Source of the DNA: Diogma glabrata
Taxonomy: Eukaryota > Arthropoda > Insecta > Diptera > Cylindrotomidae
NCBI GenBank assembly: GCA_963693315.1
Contig: OY856187.1
Location: 388,072,885 to 388,136,884, forward strand
Direction of reading: 5' to 3'
DNA: 64,000 nucleotides
Position numbers and translations under genes: made by a program. Under the pieces are notes generated by a model. It saw only the letters and a list, made by a program, of their open reading frames with translations, was not told where the DNA came from and searched no databases. This document shows positions 44,146 through 56,716 of the stretch, piece after piece. Positions within the stretch are counted from its first letter, which is position 1. Each line of letters opens with the position of its first letter.

Positions 44146-44365
44146 TGATGTTTTTATTAAAAATAAAATGTAAATTAATTATATATTATTGAAATAAATG
44201 TACCATCGAAGTTCTAAAGCGGTTTTTCAAATATAATAAAGCTATAATTACAAATCAGAAGTGGGATTCGAGGAAAATATTTGTGGATGTTTGTAGATTT
44301 TTTTGGATTAAAATAAAACAGCATCGTCGTGTTTGTTTTGTATTGTTTAACACATGTGACATCAT

Positions 44366-44590
44366 CGTCGTGAAAATTAGATTCGAAGAAAACATTACAC
44401 GATAATACAAAATTACAAATTATCGTCGTGGAAATTAGATTCGAAGAGATATTACTATAAATTATTCTAAATTACAAATCATCGTCGTGGAAATTAGATT
44501 CGAAGAGATATTACTGTAAATTATTCTAAATTACAAATCATCGTCATGGAAATTAGATTCGAAAAAATTATTGTGAATCTTTGTGGATTC
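44366..44590. repeat. Short tandem repeats upstream of a gypsy gag
   Basis: ATCGTCGTGGAAATTAGATTC occurs four to five times with a spacing of about 62-65 bases, followed by GAAGAGATATTAC. A larger direct repeat, GGATTAAAATAAAACA then CATCGTCGTGTTTG, brackets the block (44310 and 44617). It is probably the leader of the retrotransposon fragment that follows. Confidence 0.65.
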
Positions 44591-44711
44591 GAAGAAAATA
44601 TTTGGATTTTTTGGATTAAAATAAAACATCATCGCCGTGTTTGTGTTATTGTATTGTTTAACACACGTGACATCATCGTCGTGGAAATTAGAATAAATAA
44701 ATAATAAAAAA

Positions 44712-46136
44712 ATGTCAAAGTCATCATCGAGAAGTTCAACACCAACGGAAGTAAATTGCAATAATTCAATTGCAAGGAACCAATACAACATCGTACCAAC
44801 CAGCATCGCCAACCAAAAATTACATCGTGGAAGCGTCTAGTCAAAATTTCATACCACAACAATCATCAAATCAATACGTTGGAAATGTACCATCGCAACA
44901 TTGGTATTATAATCTGCCTACATTACAACAACAATATAATGGTGCTGTATTTAATAATTTTCAAAATGTACATTCGCTACCACATACAGCGCAAGATGTC
45001 AGATACCCTATGAATGTGCAAAATACAAATGTGATAGGTTCTAGAGTGAACGCTGATTCAGGTAATGTTAATCTTAATAATAATAATTTTGGGTTTTCTC
45101 CGCGAGATATTTCCGATATGATCAATGAGTTCGATCCTGCAAAACGAGAGTGTGTGTCTATATAAGGCGCTGGATTAGATCTATCGAGCAACTGAAATAT
45201 ACATATAGGTTAAATGATTTTATTATTTTGTTCACCGCAGTACGTAAATTAAAAGGAAATGCTAGCCTTTGGTATCAATCGGTCGATTTAGAAATTCGTG
45301 ATTGGGAATCGTTTCGATACGGCATTATCCGAGAATTTGATAAGCAACGGGATGTTTCCGAGGTTCATTCGACATTGGCAAATAGGAAGAAAAGAATTTC
45401 AGAGAGTTTCACAGAGTATACGTATGTCATTCGCAAAATTTCGAGTGAAATAGACTTGGACGATGAGACGGTAGTAAAATACATTATAATAGGGCTGAGT
45501 GATAGTGATGAGAAAGTGAAGTATGCATTGGCTTGTCACAATTTTAAAACAATTAACGAATTAATGGATAGGTGAAAAGTGTTTGAAAGTATGTGTAAGA
45601 ATGATATTAATAAAACCAGTTTTAGGAGCGAAGGCATTAAAATATCAAATTATAATATCGGTAAACCAAATCGTAATATAAATGAAGTTCGAAAATGTTT
45701 TAAGTGTAACGGCATAAATCACATTGCACGTGATTGTAGGAAAATAATTTGTTCATACTGTCAATCTGAAGGACATTACGAGGTTGATTGTCACAGGAAA
45801 ATTAAAAATATCAAACACATTCAGAAAGTTGAAAGCGTGTACCATAAAATTGTAAAATTAAATGGAAGTAAAGTACGGTCGTTTATTGATCTAGGATCCG
45901 ATTGCGTTAGAGAAGAATTGGCAAATAAATTGAATTTAAATTGGAATAATGAACGACAACTATTGAGAGGTTTCGGAAATGGAATCTCTACTACACTAGG
46001 TAATGTGCAGGTTGATATTGATATTGATTCGATCAAGTTAAACGTTGACGAACTTGTTGTTAGAAATTCAGATCAAAGATATTCAGATTTTCTTAAAGAT
46101 ATTCAGATTTTCTTAAAGATATTCAGATTTTTTTAA
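44712..46136 (+). pseudogene. gag: Gag with protease start, third Ty3/gypsy element
   Basis: An ATG at 44712 (MSKSSSRSSTPTEVN) opens a frame that shifts near 44770. The next segment is Gln/Asn-rich and ends FSPRDISDMINEFDPAKRE. Another shift near 45155 leads into a gag domain (LKGNASLWYQSVDLEIRDW, FTEYTYVIRKISSEIDL). A TGA near 45574 interrupts it. Two regular zinc knuckles follow, CFKCNGINHIARDC and CSYCQSEGHYEVDC, and then an aspartic protease start with FIDLGSD where the family has D[ST]G, so the active-site loop is altered. A triplicated 20-bp word (TATTCAGATTTTCTTAAAGA) near 46078-46130 ends the frame. Confidence 0.8.
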
Positions 46137-47078
46137 TCTAATTTTTGAATTTCGTGATTGCTTTGCAATAAATATGAGAGAGTTAGGAGTTTCGAGTAAA
46201 ACGTCGATGAAAATAAATTTAAAGGATGAAAATCCGGTAACTTATAATCCGTATAGGTATTCTCCTACACAGCGAAAGAGTATTAGGAAAATAATTAAAG
46301 AACTTTTAGAGTTAAAAATTATAAGAAATTCTATGTCTGAATATTGTTCGCCAGCAATACTTGTGCCTAAAAAGGGAGGTGACAATCGAATGTGTAGAGG
46401 ACTAAATGAGGACTTATTTGAAAACTATAAAAGATCGTTTCCCGCTTCCGAACATCGAAGATTGTTTACAAAATTAGCGGGTTACGAGTACTTTAGTGTT
46501 CTAGATCTAGTATCAGGATACTATCAGATCCCCGTCGACGAAAATAGTAGAAAATATACGTCTTTTGTGACACCTGATGGACAGTACGAGTTCTTGAGGA
46601 TGCCGTTTGGATTAGCTAACGCCCCATCGGTATTTCAACGAATGATGAATCGGCTTGTCCAGGAACTGGATTACACTATTGTTATATATCTAGACGATAT
46701 TGTAATTCCCAGTAAATCTATTGACGAAGGGAAAAGATTATTGAGAAACTTTTTAAATAAATTAAGAGAATACGGACTAACGTTAAAAATGGAAAAATGT
46801 AGATTTTTACTTCAAAATATAGATTTCTTAGGAAATGAAATTACTAAGGATGGTGTTCGGCCGGGTAGGTCCAAAATTGAATGCGTAAAGAAATTTCCTA
46901 AACCAACAACGGTTCGCGAAATAAGAGAGTTTGTGGGACTTGCGTCGTACTTCCGAAAATTTGTTGAAAATACCACTTACTCGTTAAACCAGAAATAAAG
47001 TTCGATTTGAATGGAAAGAAGAACAGGAACAAGCTTTCAATCAATTGAAAGAAGAATTATGTCAACGAAATATTTTAT
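46137..47078 (+). pseudogene. pol: Truncated pol (reverse transcriptase only), third Ty3/gypsy element
   Basis: The reverse transcriptase runs from about 46230, with NPYRYSPTQRKSIRKII, CSPAILVPKKGGDNRMC, FSVLDLVSGYYQIPVDE, RMPFGLANAPSVFQRMM and the catalytic IYLDDIVIP near 46690. The thumb region GLASYFRKF follows. A frameshift near 46990 is followed by coding sense of the tether before RNase H (FDWKEEQEQAFNQLKEEL). Similarity stops at about 47078, so RNase H, integrase and the 3' LTR are missing. I could not find LTRs. Confidence 0.82.
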
Positions 47079-47145
47079 GTATACTGCTATTTGTAAAAAA
47101 CATACAAATTATAAAACATATAGAGTTGAGATGAGCGTGGTGTGA

Positions 47146-48850
47146 ACAGGGCCGGATGAACCGCGGGTGCAATGGAGCGACCGCAGCAGGCGCCAAAATT
47201 GAGTTTTGTTTTAAATTCGATTGCCTTTTCATTTTGGTTTTAATAAATTTTGAGGCATATTAAATTTTATACTTTTCTATATAAAAATCAAAAATTTAGT
47301 TTAGTATCAAAAGTTGTATATTTGTTTTAATTTTTGATCCACGGGTGTGACAGTCTCGCGAACTCATGTCGCTACTATTGACATACGATTAAACGTGAGA
47401 TAGTAGATACCACTGGCATTCGCAGTGAGATATTACCAGCCAAGGTGATATGTTACGGGAGCTGGCAAATGAACTCTATTCACTCAACAGTACTCTTAAT
47501 TTCATATGCAGTTTTCCTTTTTCTGTTTAACTTTATGTGGGCTTAAATTATTAAGGAAGACACATGATTAAGGAGTATACTCGAACCGAGTACCGGAACC
47601 CAATTTTAGTTTTATTTCTGCTAATTATTTTTATAAAATCTGTGTTCTTCACCTCTTATATAAATGTTATTTCCTATATCTTATCATTAAATATTGGTCT
47701 ATGTTTATCTATTGGTTTCATTATATGATAGGATTTATTGTTTAGTTATCCATATCTTAAAAAACAAAATGTGATAAAAAAGAAATTCGTAAACATTTCG
47801 TAGATTTTATGCCATGAACACATTTTTAATTGAGCTTACTGAAATGTAAATCTCATTGAATAATATAAGAAGCCAAAGATGATAACGGATCCTTAATGAA
47901 GGGAAAAAATGCTGCAGTTCAAAATTGAATGAAACTGCATAGCGCCACTTTTATACCATGTGCTGCTCATTCTTTAAATCTTGTTATGTATGGTGCGACG
48001 TCATCTTCTGGACAAACTCTTAATTTTTTTCAACTACACGCATATTTATATAAATCGGTTTGTCGTTTTGGCCTTCTTAGGCAGCAAATAAAAAGCTTAG
48101 TTTAAAGCCAGTTTATGAACCTTGTTGGGAAAATAAAAACCTCTCAGATTTTAAATAGTAGAATTTTATCTAGCAGTCTAATTTTGTGAAAGGATCTTGA
48201 TCTTGATGATCCAAAATCTGAAGTTGAATGTAATTGAATATATTTCTTTGCATAAAAATGGCGAATATACGTTTTAGAGACGCAATTATAGTAGAGAAAA
48301 AGCTGACGGGTATCTTAGTGAGCGAACCGAATATTTCGCATCCAAATCAAATACGAATTCGTCGTACAGCAAATATTTTGAATATGAATCACAAGATAAT
48401 ATAATATTAGATCCTCCACAAAATTTTTTTTCTTCTAATTGATTCTGCTAATCTGATTCTGCATTAGAAGAACGATTTATTCTTATGGATGACCTTGTGC
48501 TCTAGGCCTTACTTTTTATATAATATATTTTAATTGGACAGCGATTACATTTTCAAATATTTGTAATGTAGAATTAACTTTGACAAACTAACACTGATCC
48601 GTTACCGATGTTGATGCTATAAAACTTTGCGAGAACTTCAAAATTTTACAACATCAACAAAAACTTTTATAACATGAATTTAACTCCGATAGAAAATTTT
48701 AAAAACCCTCTATATTTGCAAAACATGCAAGATATTTCCAAATTTATTAAAAGTCAAGATGCTGCCATTAACAGTAGCGTCCGTACAAGTTGCTTTTCTA
48801 AATTAAAGCTTATTAAAATTAAGCACGAGTTACATCCGCAGACTGTAACA
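47146..48850 (+). pseudogene. Decayed hAT transposon with ZMYM1-like transposase
   Basis: The left end CAGGGCCGGATGAACCGCGGG fits the terminus of a large hAT branch. Transposase remnants appear from 47877: DDNGSLMKGKNAAVQN, then FIPCAAHSLNLVMYGA, matching the family's DNGSNMKGK and PCGCHSLNLV core. Next comes KPVYEPCWENK-like sequence where the family has KPLCETRWE, in another frame. A dimerisation-domain remnant, CFSKLKLIKIKHEL, lies near 48790. Many stops and frame changes show it is ancient. The right terminus is not recognisable. Confidence 0.7.
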
Positions 48851-49150
48851 TAACAACAATTATTATGTCATTTGTATTTCTGTCATATGCATCTGTCAAT
48901 GTCATATGACACAACCCTACTTAGTTATGTTAGTTGTATTAGTTATGTTATACCATAATGCATGTTTCTTTATCAGTAATTTTATCAATAAGTTTTAAAA
49001 TAATTAAACAACAAGATTCTCAGACATATTTTATTTCCAAAACATTTAAATATTTGAATTCCAGAAAATTATTAAATAACAAGAGATAATATTTTTCACA
49101 AACTGTAAACAGTAAATTCTTATAAATTTATTAAGTTTAAAATATAATAA
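48851..49150. other. AT-rich gap
   Basis: Contains TGTCATATG and TTAGTTATGTTA repeats near 48880-48955 but no gene. Confidence 0.4.
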
Positions 49151-49467
49151 AAAAAAATCGGGACATGTGTGCAATTCACACGTGGTTCTTTCACTTTAGA
49201 AAGCTGAACTGATAATGATTCCAGTTGTTGTGTATTGAGTTCCATTTTTGGAGTAACAACACGGCCTCCGTAATTCGAATTATCGTAGATTGCAACTCCA
49301 CCGGCCCTCGTATGTGGCCTTTAGTTTGTATCACTATGATCATTACTAAAACCTGCTATTATCCTCTAAACCCGCAATTTTACATTCGTCTCATTATCTT
49401 GAAGCCAAAATTTTTGAAGGTTTCACTTCTACCACGTGTGAATTGCACACATGTCCCGATTTTTTTT
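49151..49467. mobile_element. 317-bp MITE with 36-bp inverted ends
   Basis: AAAAAAATCGGGACATGTG and TGCAATTCACACGTGGT at the left are matched exactly by their reverse complement at the right (ACCACGTGTGAATTGCA ... CCCGATTTTTTT). The terminal arms themselves contain the palindromes ACATGT and CACGTG. No coding frame of interest. Confidence 0.75.
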
Positions 49468-51595
49468 CAATAATCGCGACAATATTCTGTATTCGTTTTC
49501 GGCATATTTGAAGAATTTTATTATTATAATAATATAATAGAAACGCACCCCTGGTCAATCTTCTAACCATTCGGTAACAACATTAACAAACTGCGGTACC
49601 TGCTACAAATGAATTACTAAACATATTATTACATAGTTACCAAAATGATAAAAATATAATATTTATTAAGAACACAGATAATTAAAAAAAAACTGTTTTG
49701 CACTACGAAAAAAAATCGCCTTTCATACGACACCACATCAAAACTAATTTTTTTTCAAAATTTCTACTTTAAACCCCCTCCCTCCAATGAATATTTGAAA
49801 TTATAGCAATCAAAAAAAAAATTTGTTTCAATTTAGCAAAATCCCTATTTTTTCTTTTGTAATGTTCGAAGTTAAGGGGGAGGGGACCACTCGTTTTTGG
49901 TAATAAAAAAACTAAGCAGTCGAAAATTCAATGAAAATTTTTTTTGAAATACTACGTCCTTTTTTCGATTTTTCTAAACCAAACTCGATTCCTTAAAAAA
50001 ACTTTTGTTTTACTATTTCCTTATCTTTGTCCATAAAATATAGATAAAAAATAATATTTGAAATTTTTGAAGTGAAAACTTCTTTAGGCGCATTGTGCAG
50101 TTTTATATGAGAAAAAATTTATATATTCGCGTTACCATTTTTACATTAAAATATCGTCACGCTTCTTTTTTATTTAAATATCGTTTTGATTGGTAGTTTG
50201 CTTTGATCAATGTTTTTTTTTGTTGAACATAATTTTTATGAAATTAAAAATAACGTAAGAAAGAAAGTATAACCTGTAACAATGACATTTGTATATTTGT
50301 TGTTACAAATTTTATCATCTACACCAAATATGTTGTTGGTTTGGAATGGTATGTAATACATGTTTCTAAAATTAAGTGAAGACTTAATACTTGCAACTTA
50401 ATACTTGATAACATCGATTATTTCGATTTAAAGCTTAAATTTACGAGACGGAAATCGCATAAATTCTATACAAAGAAGCATTGCTTATGTACATATGATT
50501 AAACATGGATGACAATCATGATAAATAAACTAATTAAAAATGGTGGCATTAGCCGATAGTGAATTGCAAACGGCAACAATGCGCATTAATACCAATGAAT
50601 TTACTTAGCTTTCCGAAGGAAGATTTGTAAAAATTAAAATTGTTGATCTATGGATGTGTCAACCACAAATGACAAAGTCCCTGCTATTGGCATATGAGTA
50701 ATCTTGAGATATCGTATACCACTGGCAATAGCAGTGCTATTTTTTTAGATAAAATGTGTTTGATAGTAGAAATTACAATGTGTGTCACAACAACATATAA
50801 AAAACATTTAAGAACAAGGCCCCACAACAACATGCTTTCTAAGGTGTTGATAGACGCAAATTTTTATATATTGTAATAAACTTCGTCCAGAATGGGTTAA
50901 TTTACTCATAAATAACCAATACATTCGGCAAAGATGAATTAAAAAGTAAACTCCTTTTAACTAATACAATTTGCTAAATTAATGTAAATTAAAATGTTTA
51001 CAGTAATGAATTAAAAGGAGGAGTGGCCTATTGTTTCTAGAAACAACTACAATGAGTACCAGAAGATTCTGCTTATTTGTTTTTGAATATAAATAAGCGA
51101 ACAAAATATCAGATGGTCAGTTTTAATTTTGCAATTAAAAGTGTTTTACAAATATTCGAAAGTATAAGGAATAATCGGTGGTACTTGAGCCTGGGTACTA
51201 ATAGTAAAAGAATTTGAACTTAGTGGAATAGTAAATACAGATTTTACGATTCCGAATATTATTTGATTCAAATTGTGGAAAAGCGGTGAAGTTCATCGTA
51301 CATAAATTTGAGACCCTGGAATTTATTGTAATTCAAATCGGAAGTTGCTGTAACTGGTTGATAAATAAAGTTTGAGATTTTGTTAACTAAAGATCTGTCT
51401 TTTTACTGTCGTATTTGCTCAATAATCGAAAAGAACCAACGAAGAGTCGTTACAATATGTTTTGATTATTTTAAATATAAAAATGTATATAATAGTTGCT
51501 TCGAATGCTGATAGATGTGAAACCCAGAATAATTTTAATGATTTTAATTTAAACATTCTGAAATTTTAATTTGCAATGCTACAATAATTGAAAGA
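49468..51595. other. Gene-free interval with dispersed repeat fragments
   Basis: 49690-49890 is a copy of the repeat at 24000-24390. 49855-50010 resembles 43100-43205 (AACTAAGCAGTCGAAAATTCA in both). 50672-50735 holds CTGCTATTGGCATATGAG pairing with CACTGGCAATAGCAG and is related to 47370-47440. No gene is recognised. Confidence 0.45.
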
Positions 51596-51596
51596 T

Positions 51597-51668
51597 ACAA
51601 AAAAACACAGCTATTTCACAGTTTTAAGTTTTCACTTCTGTCGGCAGTCCCAAGACAGCCTTCTTTTT
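51597..51668. repeat. Dispersed repeat, inverted copy of 6642-6719
   Basis: AAGTTTTCACTTCTGTCGGC followed by AGTCCCAAGACAGCCTTC is the reverse complement of the earlier copy with a few substitutions. Confidence 0.55.
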
Positions 51669-51719
51669 TTTTAGTTATCATCAGGTGTGGGAAAACACAT
51701 TTAATAACTGTAGAAAATT

Positions 51720-53033
51720 TCAGTTGATACCACTTATAGTTTGTGAGTAAATTGATTATGTAGAAATTCGGACGGACACCGAAGTCTCACCAATAGGGTA
51801 CCGTTTTTACCTTTTCAAAGTACGGAACCCTAAAAAGACGTCAATTTATAATTGATACGAGCGTGAACGATGATCATCCCGACCGAAATCAAAATTCAAG
51901 ACAAATCCAACTACTACTATTTTAATCTATTATACTCTCATTTCTGATACGAAACTTCAGCAACTAAATACTAGTCAGACATAGGTTCGTAGTCCTGTCG
52001 ACCACTCTGTTCTCAATAGGTAATGTGTAGTAGGTAGCATCAGTCCGTGTCACAGCCCAAAGGAGACATATAAAAGCGGGCAAGAGCCCCGACCTATAAC
52101 TTGAGTACCTCGGGTAATCTAGATCCGTATCACAATGCCGAAACGCTATGACTCCTGAGGATCATAAACAAATGTTATTGTTTCTTGTTTTACAACAATA
52201 ATCATTTTGAAAATTAATGTCCTTGAATCAAAATTTCACTTTACAAAAATATTATTTATATTTTGATTTTTATTACATAAATACGACAAAAAATATAAGA
52301 GCATACCACTATCTACTCAATTATTCTATATATTACACACATTCACTAAAAGTAATTTACATATACATACCTTCATTAGATTTCAAATTGCCATTTATAA
52401 AAACATCAATTAAGTTTCAATTGTAAAATAAATGTATAATATTAAAAAATAAAACACAATAAAATTATAATAATAATAATAAAATTACAATATTATAATA
52501 ATACTAACGTATAAATTATTTTTGAACCGTTTTATCTAAGAAAAAACTAAATAGTTATATATTTATGGAACAATATATGTAAGTTGAAAATTCATATTTT
52601 CGAACGCTAAACATTTCTATTTAAATAATATATTTATACATAATAATATACAAGTTGGGTCGGGACATAAAGCTATTTGGATTTTATATTGTAAGTAAAG
52701 GTATAAATCATTTGCATTTTACGTAAATAGTCCTGAAATAAATTAACGATACATCTTCATCAAACGAAAACTTAATTGATAATGATATTTGTTGACATTG
52801 ATGATTAATCGAAATCAAGGAGGATGAAGAATAAATTAATTTGATATAATGCAGAAACGTACAGAAAATACTTAAACGTTCTCTTAGAAAATTGGAAACA
52901 ATTATTGTAGATTATTTGCTTTAGTATAAAAGAAATGGAAGTTCCATGCAATGACTGATAATGGTGAGGCTAATGCTGATCGAAAATAAGATTATAAAAT
53001 GATATTAAAATAGTTATTTTCTCCCTGCGGTCG
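51720..53033. other. Gene-free interval with a GC-richer TATAAAA block
   Basis: 51720-51830 contains GGACGGACACCGAAG and TACGGAACCC, related to 43255-43310. 51960-52150 is GC-richer and includes ACATATAAAAGCGGGCAAG, followed by GAGCCCCGACC. This could be a fragment of an LTR core promoter, but no paired copy or coding region is seen. The remainder is AT-rich. Confidence 0.4.
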
Positions 53034-53160
53034 TGCGGCAAACTAACTCTTGTTTGGAAAACGCATTCGCACTAGTAATACACTATTTTTTGTAACAAGT
53101 GCGTAAAATTTATAAATATTTATTTAATTGTTCATTTAATCATTTATTTAACAAAGTTAT
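53034..53160. repeat. Half copy of the 3020-3190 hairpin repeat
   Basis: TTTGGAAAACGCATTCGCAC, ACTAGTAATAC and TTTTTTGTAACAAGTGC follow the same order as 3094-3150, and AATTGTTCATTTAATCATTT extends the match. Confidence 0.6.
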
Positions 53161-53866
53161 AAACAAATTTAAGCTTGTTAAATAATTAAAGTGCGCCATC
53201 TTTGTTGTAATAGTTGTAAATTATACTAGCTCGAAAATATAAACATAAGAATCCAACTAAAACAACACATAGAAATCCAATAAGAACTGTCAAAATTGTA
53301 AACTTTGAAAACCTAAATAAATTGTTTTTTCTTGCAATTCAAATGATGCAATGTGTTTATGTTGTTTTTACTATATGGTTAGTTATTTAAATTATTATTT
53401 TGATATTTTAGTGCTATAAAAATATTATATATAGATAGATATATAGATAGATTTAACTACAAATTTCACATGCAGGCGGCGTTACGGTCCAGGCTTACAA
53501 AATATTTTTTATTCGCCTATATATTAAAGTGTTACTTTATTACTGTGATTTGCGGCTTTAAAGTATCACTTTTCAACTGTTTATTTTGTCGTCATAGCTA
53601 CGTCCAAAAAAGTAAAAAGCATTTGTATTTGTTTAAATTCTATGAAAAATAAATTTTTTTATCAAAGCAACCCGCAAATTCAAAATTTCATTATCCAATT
53701 AAAATAGTTGTTATCATTTGTTGTCATAGAATTTGGAAAAAATAATAAATATTTTTTCAAAGGTTACTTGTTCCACATATTTTTATTTTAAAATTTATGA
53801 AAATTTATAATTTTAATTTAGAATAAACAACTTTTCTTAAAATATTTTGCTTGCGGCGAATAAAAA

Positions 53867-53998
53867 ATAGTATATGATGCACGGACGTAAGCTATTTTGG
53901 ACTTAATGTGGGTGCAAATCTCGGCTAGCGCCTCGATTTGCAAACTCCACATCCGTCCAAAATCTTTAGCTTTACGTCCTAGCATCATAATGTACTAT
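53867..53998. repeat. Imperfect hairpin with GC-rich loop
   Basis: AATAGTATATGATGCACG with GTAAGCTATTTTGGAC pairs with GTCCAAAATCTTTAGC, TTTACGTCC and GCATCATAATGTACTATT. The apex is TCTCGGCTAGCGCCTCGA. Same architecture as 3866-4020 and 23487-23635. Confidence 0.6.
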
Positions 53999-55559
53999 TG
54001 TGGTCATATGTGCGGAAAAGTAGTTTTTTCTTTTATTCTATTGTAGTACAAAATTGAATATTTTTTACGCATGTGTTATAAAAAATATGTTTTGGGGAAA
54101 TTTTGGAGCCGGTTTTGGTGAAACTTTCTTTCTAGATGCAAATATTAATTTGACGATAGTAAAATTGTTAAATATGTTCTTATAAACTGTTTGCCGTTGT
54201 CTCTTGGCGGCTGGAGTAGTATTTTAAGTCTACTTTTTGAAAAATTTTGTTTTCTACAAGTCAAAATTAATTCTTTTGAATTTAATTGTTCTAATTTTAA
54301 TTTAAAACATATTTAAAAGTGTAGAAAACAAGAGATATCTTGGGCTAGAGGATCTACCATACAACATTTTATTATTGTATTATGCATAGTTCGTGCAATA
54401 TTTTTAAGTTACAGCTACCTAAGTGTTTTATTGAACCACAATGCAGCGTAAGATGTTAGCAACAATAAAAATTCATTGCTCTTGAACATATTTTTTCTAG
54501 AAAATGAGCGAAAAAAAATAAAACCTCGAAATATCTAAAGATAACAGTTATAAAACAAAATAACATACAAAAAGAAATTGAGAAGTTTTATCTAATAGGA
54601 AAATTAAAAAAAATTACGCAGTCTATGATAGAGTAATAGTTAGGGTAGATATCTATTCTGGAACATTGAGGAATATTTGATTAATATAAAACGAAACTGT
54701 GTTGCATATGTTCGATGTATGATTATCACGATGTATTTTATACTCGTTCCAACTTGTATATGAAATAAAACAACATTTGGAAAAACTTGAATAAAAACAG
54801 TTAAACTAATTAATAATAATAAAAAAAAATATTGATCTACATAATTTAAATAAGAATAAATCTTATAAATCTTTGAAAACAAATAACTTGTTTATAAATT
54901 GTAATTTTTTTTTTGTTGTTCTTTAAACAGTAATTAATTTATAAATTTTAAAAATTATGATTATCAATAAATAATTTTGCATTTTTTAAGCAATATATTT
55001 CATTATATTTCAATTATTTCGTGGATTTTCTACAAAATAAATTTTTATTCCTATATAATTTCTCGAAAGAAAAAAAAATATTTGAATATAGAAATTTTTT
55101 TTTTGTTAAATTTGTTTTTTGCCTATATAGTAAAAATTCTACGTTGATAGTATATTTTTTTTTGTTTTTACATAATTTTATATTTTTCATACTTACAATT
55201 ATTAGAAATAGTTAAAATCTATTTTGTTTAATATATTTTTAAATAAACTATAAGGTTATAAATAATACATGTTTATTCTTTGTTTGTTTTATTTTAATTA
55301 GGACGTGATAATTGCTAAAATAAAAGCTATTGAATATAAAAAAAACCTAATATAATTTAGTTTAAAAGTTAATAATAAATCAACATATTACTAAATAAAT
55401 TAGAAAGATTTTAATTTAAAACATAATTAAATTATTAAATTAATTTAAAAATAAAAATATTTTTATTTAACTTAAAATTGATTTTTTTTTCCATTTTTCT
55501 TCTTCTTAAACAATCGATTTCTTAATCAGTTTTATTATATTATACTAAAATAAATTTGT
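53999..55559 (-). other. AT-rich stretch, probable Pellino 3' UTR and downstream sequence
   Basis: It lies directly after the Pellino stop codon on the minus strand. Many AATAAA words occur in that orientation, so the poly(A) site cannot be fixed. No open frame with family features is seen, and between about 54650 and 55559 I see no transposon remnants, as expected for a transcribed 3' UTR. Confidence 0.4.
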
Positions 55560-55686
55560 TTAATCTAAATTATCTTGAAATATTAATTTAATATAGCCCG
55601 GTGATCCAATTAAAGGTGTAGCACAAAATGGGCAGACAGCCTGAAATCCATTTGTACCATGGGGAATATCTACATTTGCCCAATAT
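55560..55686 (-). CDS. Pli: Terminal coding exon of Pellino (E3 ubiquitin ligase of Toll/IL-1 signalling)
   Basis: On the minus strand TTTTTTTTTTACAG forms a strong acceptor at 55687-55690. The exon enters in phase 2 (one base completing a codon), then encodes 41 residues starting YWANVDIPHGTNGFQAV and ending YIKLIFQDNLD, followed by TAA at 55560-55562. The middle has CPFCATPL. Vertebrate Pellino proteins end the same way, with YW, PHGT, CPFC and a LIF-x-x-x-x-D tail, so this is the C-terminal part of the RING-like zinc module that carries E3 activity. Pellino joins Toll/IL-1 receptor signalling in the cytoplasm and ubiquitinates IRAK/Pelle-class kinases. Earlier exons are not in the window; the intron runs past 64000. 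Confidence 0.9.
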
Positions 55687-56716
55687 CTGTAAAAAAAAAA
55701 TAATGTATTATTGATATGTATATATGGGGCATTCCACGTGAAGTGGAACGACTAAAAATTTGATTTTGCCCAAATTTTGGGAATTGATAGTACTCCATTA
55801 GAAAACGATTTCGTAATTTTTTTAGATTTTTTGGCAAACCCCTTTGCCGTCGGTGACGGTCACAAATTTGAATTTTTTTCGTGAACGACAGACGTCTTTA
55901 TGTTGTAGGCAGTTCAACGCGTATACAAATTTTTTAGAAATATATTAGTTCGTTAGAATTTTTTTCCGTAGAATACGATAAAAATATTAAAAAAAATTTT
56001 GAGGGTAGTTTTCTCCCTTATTTTGAGGTTTTAAAGTTTAAAATCATTTTTTCGGATTGTATGACACGTTTTTTTTTTAATTTTTTTTTTTTAATTTAGT
56101 TTGGAATTTGCACTTTCAAATAATTTTTATCGCGTGATGGAAGTAATATCGATGTGAGCGCTAGAGGGCGCTGATAGTTAAAAACCACCCAAAAAACCAA
56201 TTTTCACGATATATCTTGTGCTGCAAAATGAAAATTAAAATTCAAATACGGTATCCCTCGTTTAACGCGGTACTAATACAACGCGTTTTCGATATAACGC
56301 TATTTGAAAAAAAAAATCGGTTTCAGTATAACGCGAAATTTCTACTTTTATAACGCGAAGTTGAAAAGAAAATACAATACGTACTTGTTGAATTAAAAAC
56401 TATCATTACAGTGTGAACCTTTGTGGATTTTAGATGTTTAATTGGGAAACAATTTTATTCTAAAATTTGTCTTTTTATAATTCAAAAATAAAAGGTTGAA
56501 AATATAAGTTTTTAATAAGGTAAATAAATTTTTTTATAGTTTAAGTATAAGTTATATATGTGATCGAAGATAGATTAAATAGATTTCTGTTATTGGTTAA
56601 ATATTTTCTTTACTATTTTGGAATGTTTATTAGAAAAAAATACAAAATTTTTTTAAACACTTTTCGAATTCTTTCGTAGAAGATGACTAATGAAATCGTA
56701 TTTAATATGTACATTA

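Noticed and set aside
54640..55215. Hydrophobic short frames suggesting small membrane proteins
   Set aside because: They consist of Phe, Leu, Ile and Tyr expected from T- and A-rich DNA, and the stretch lies in the probable Pellino 3' UTR.
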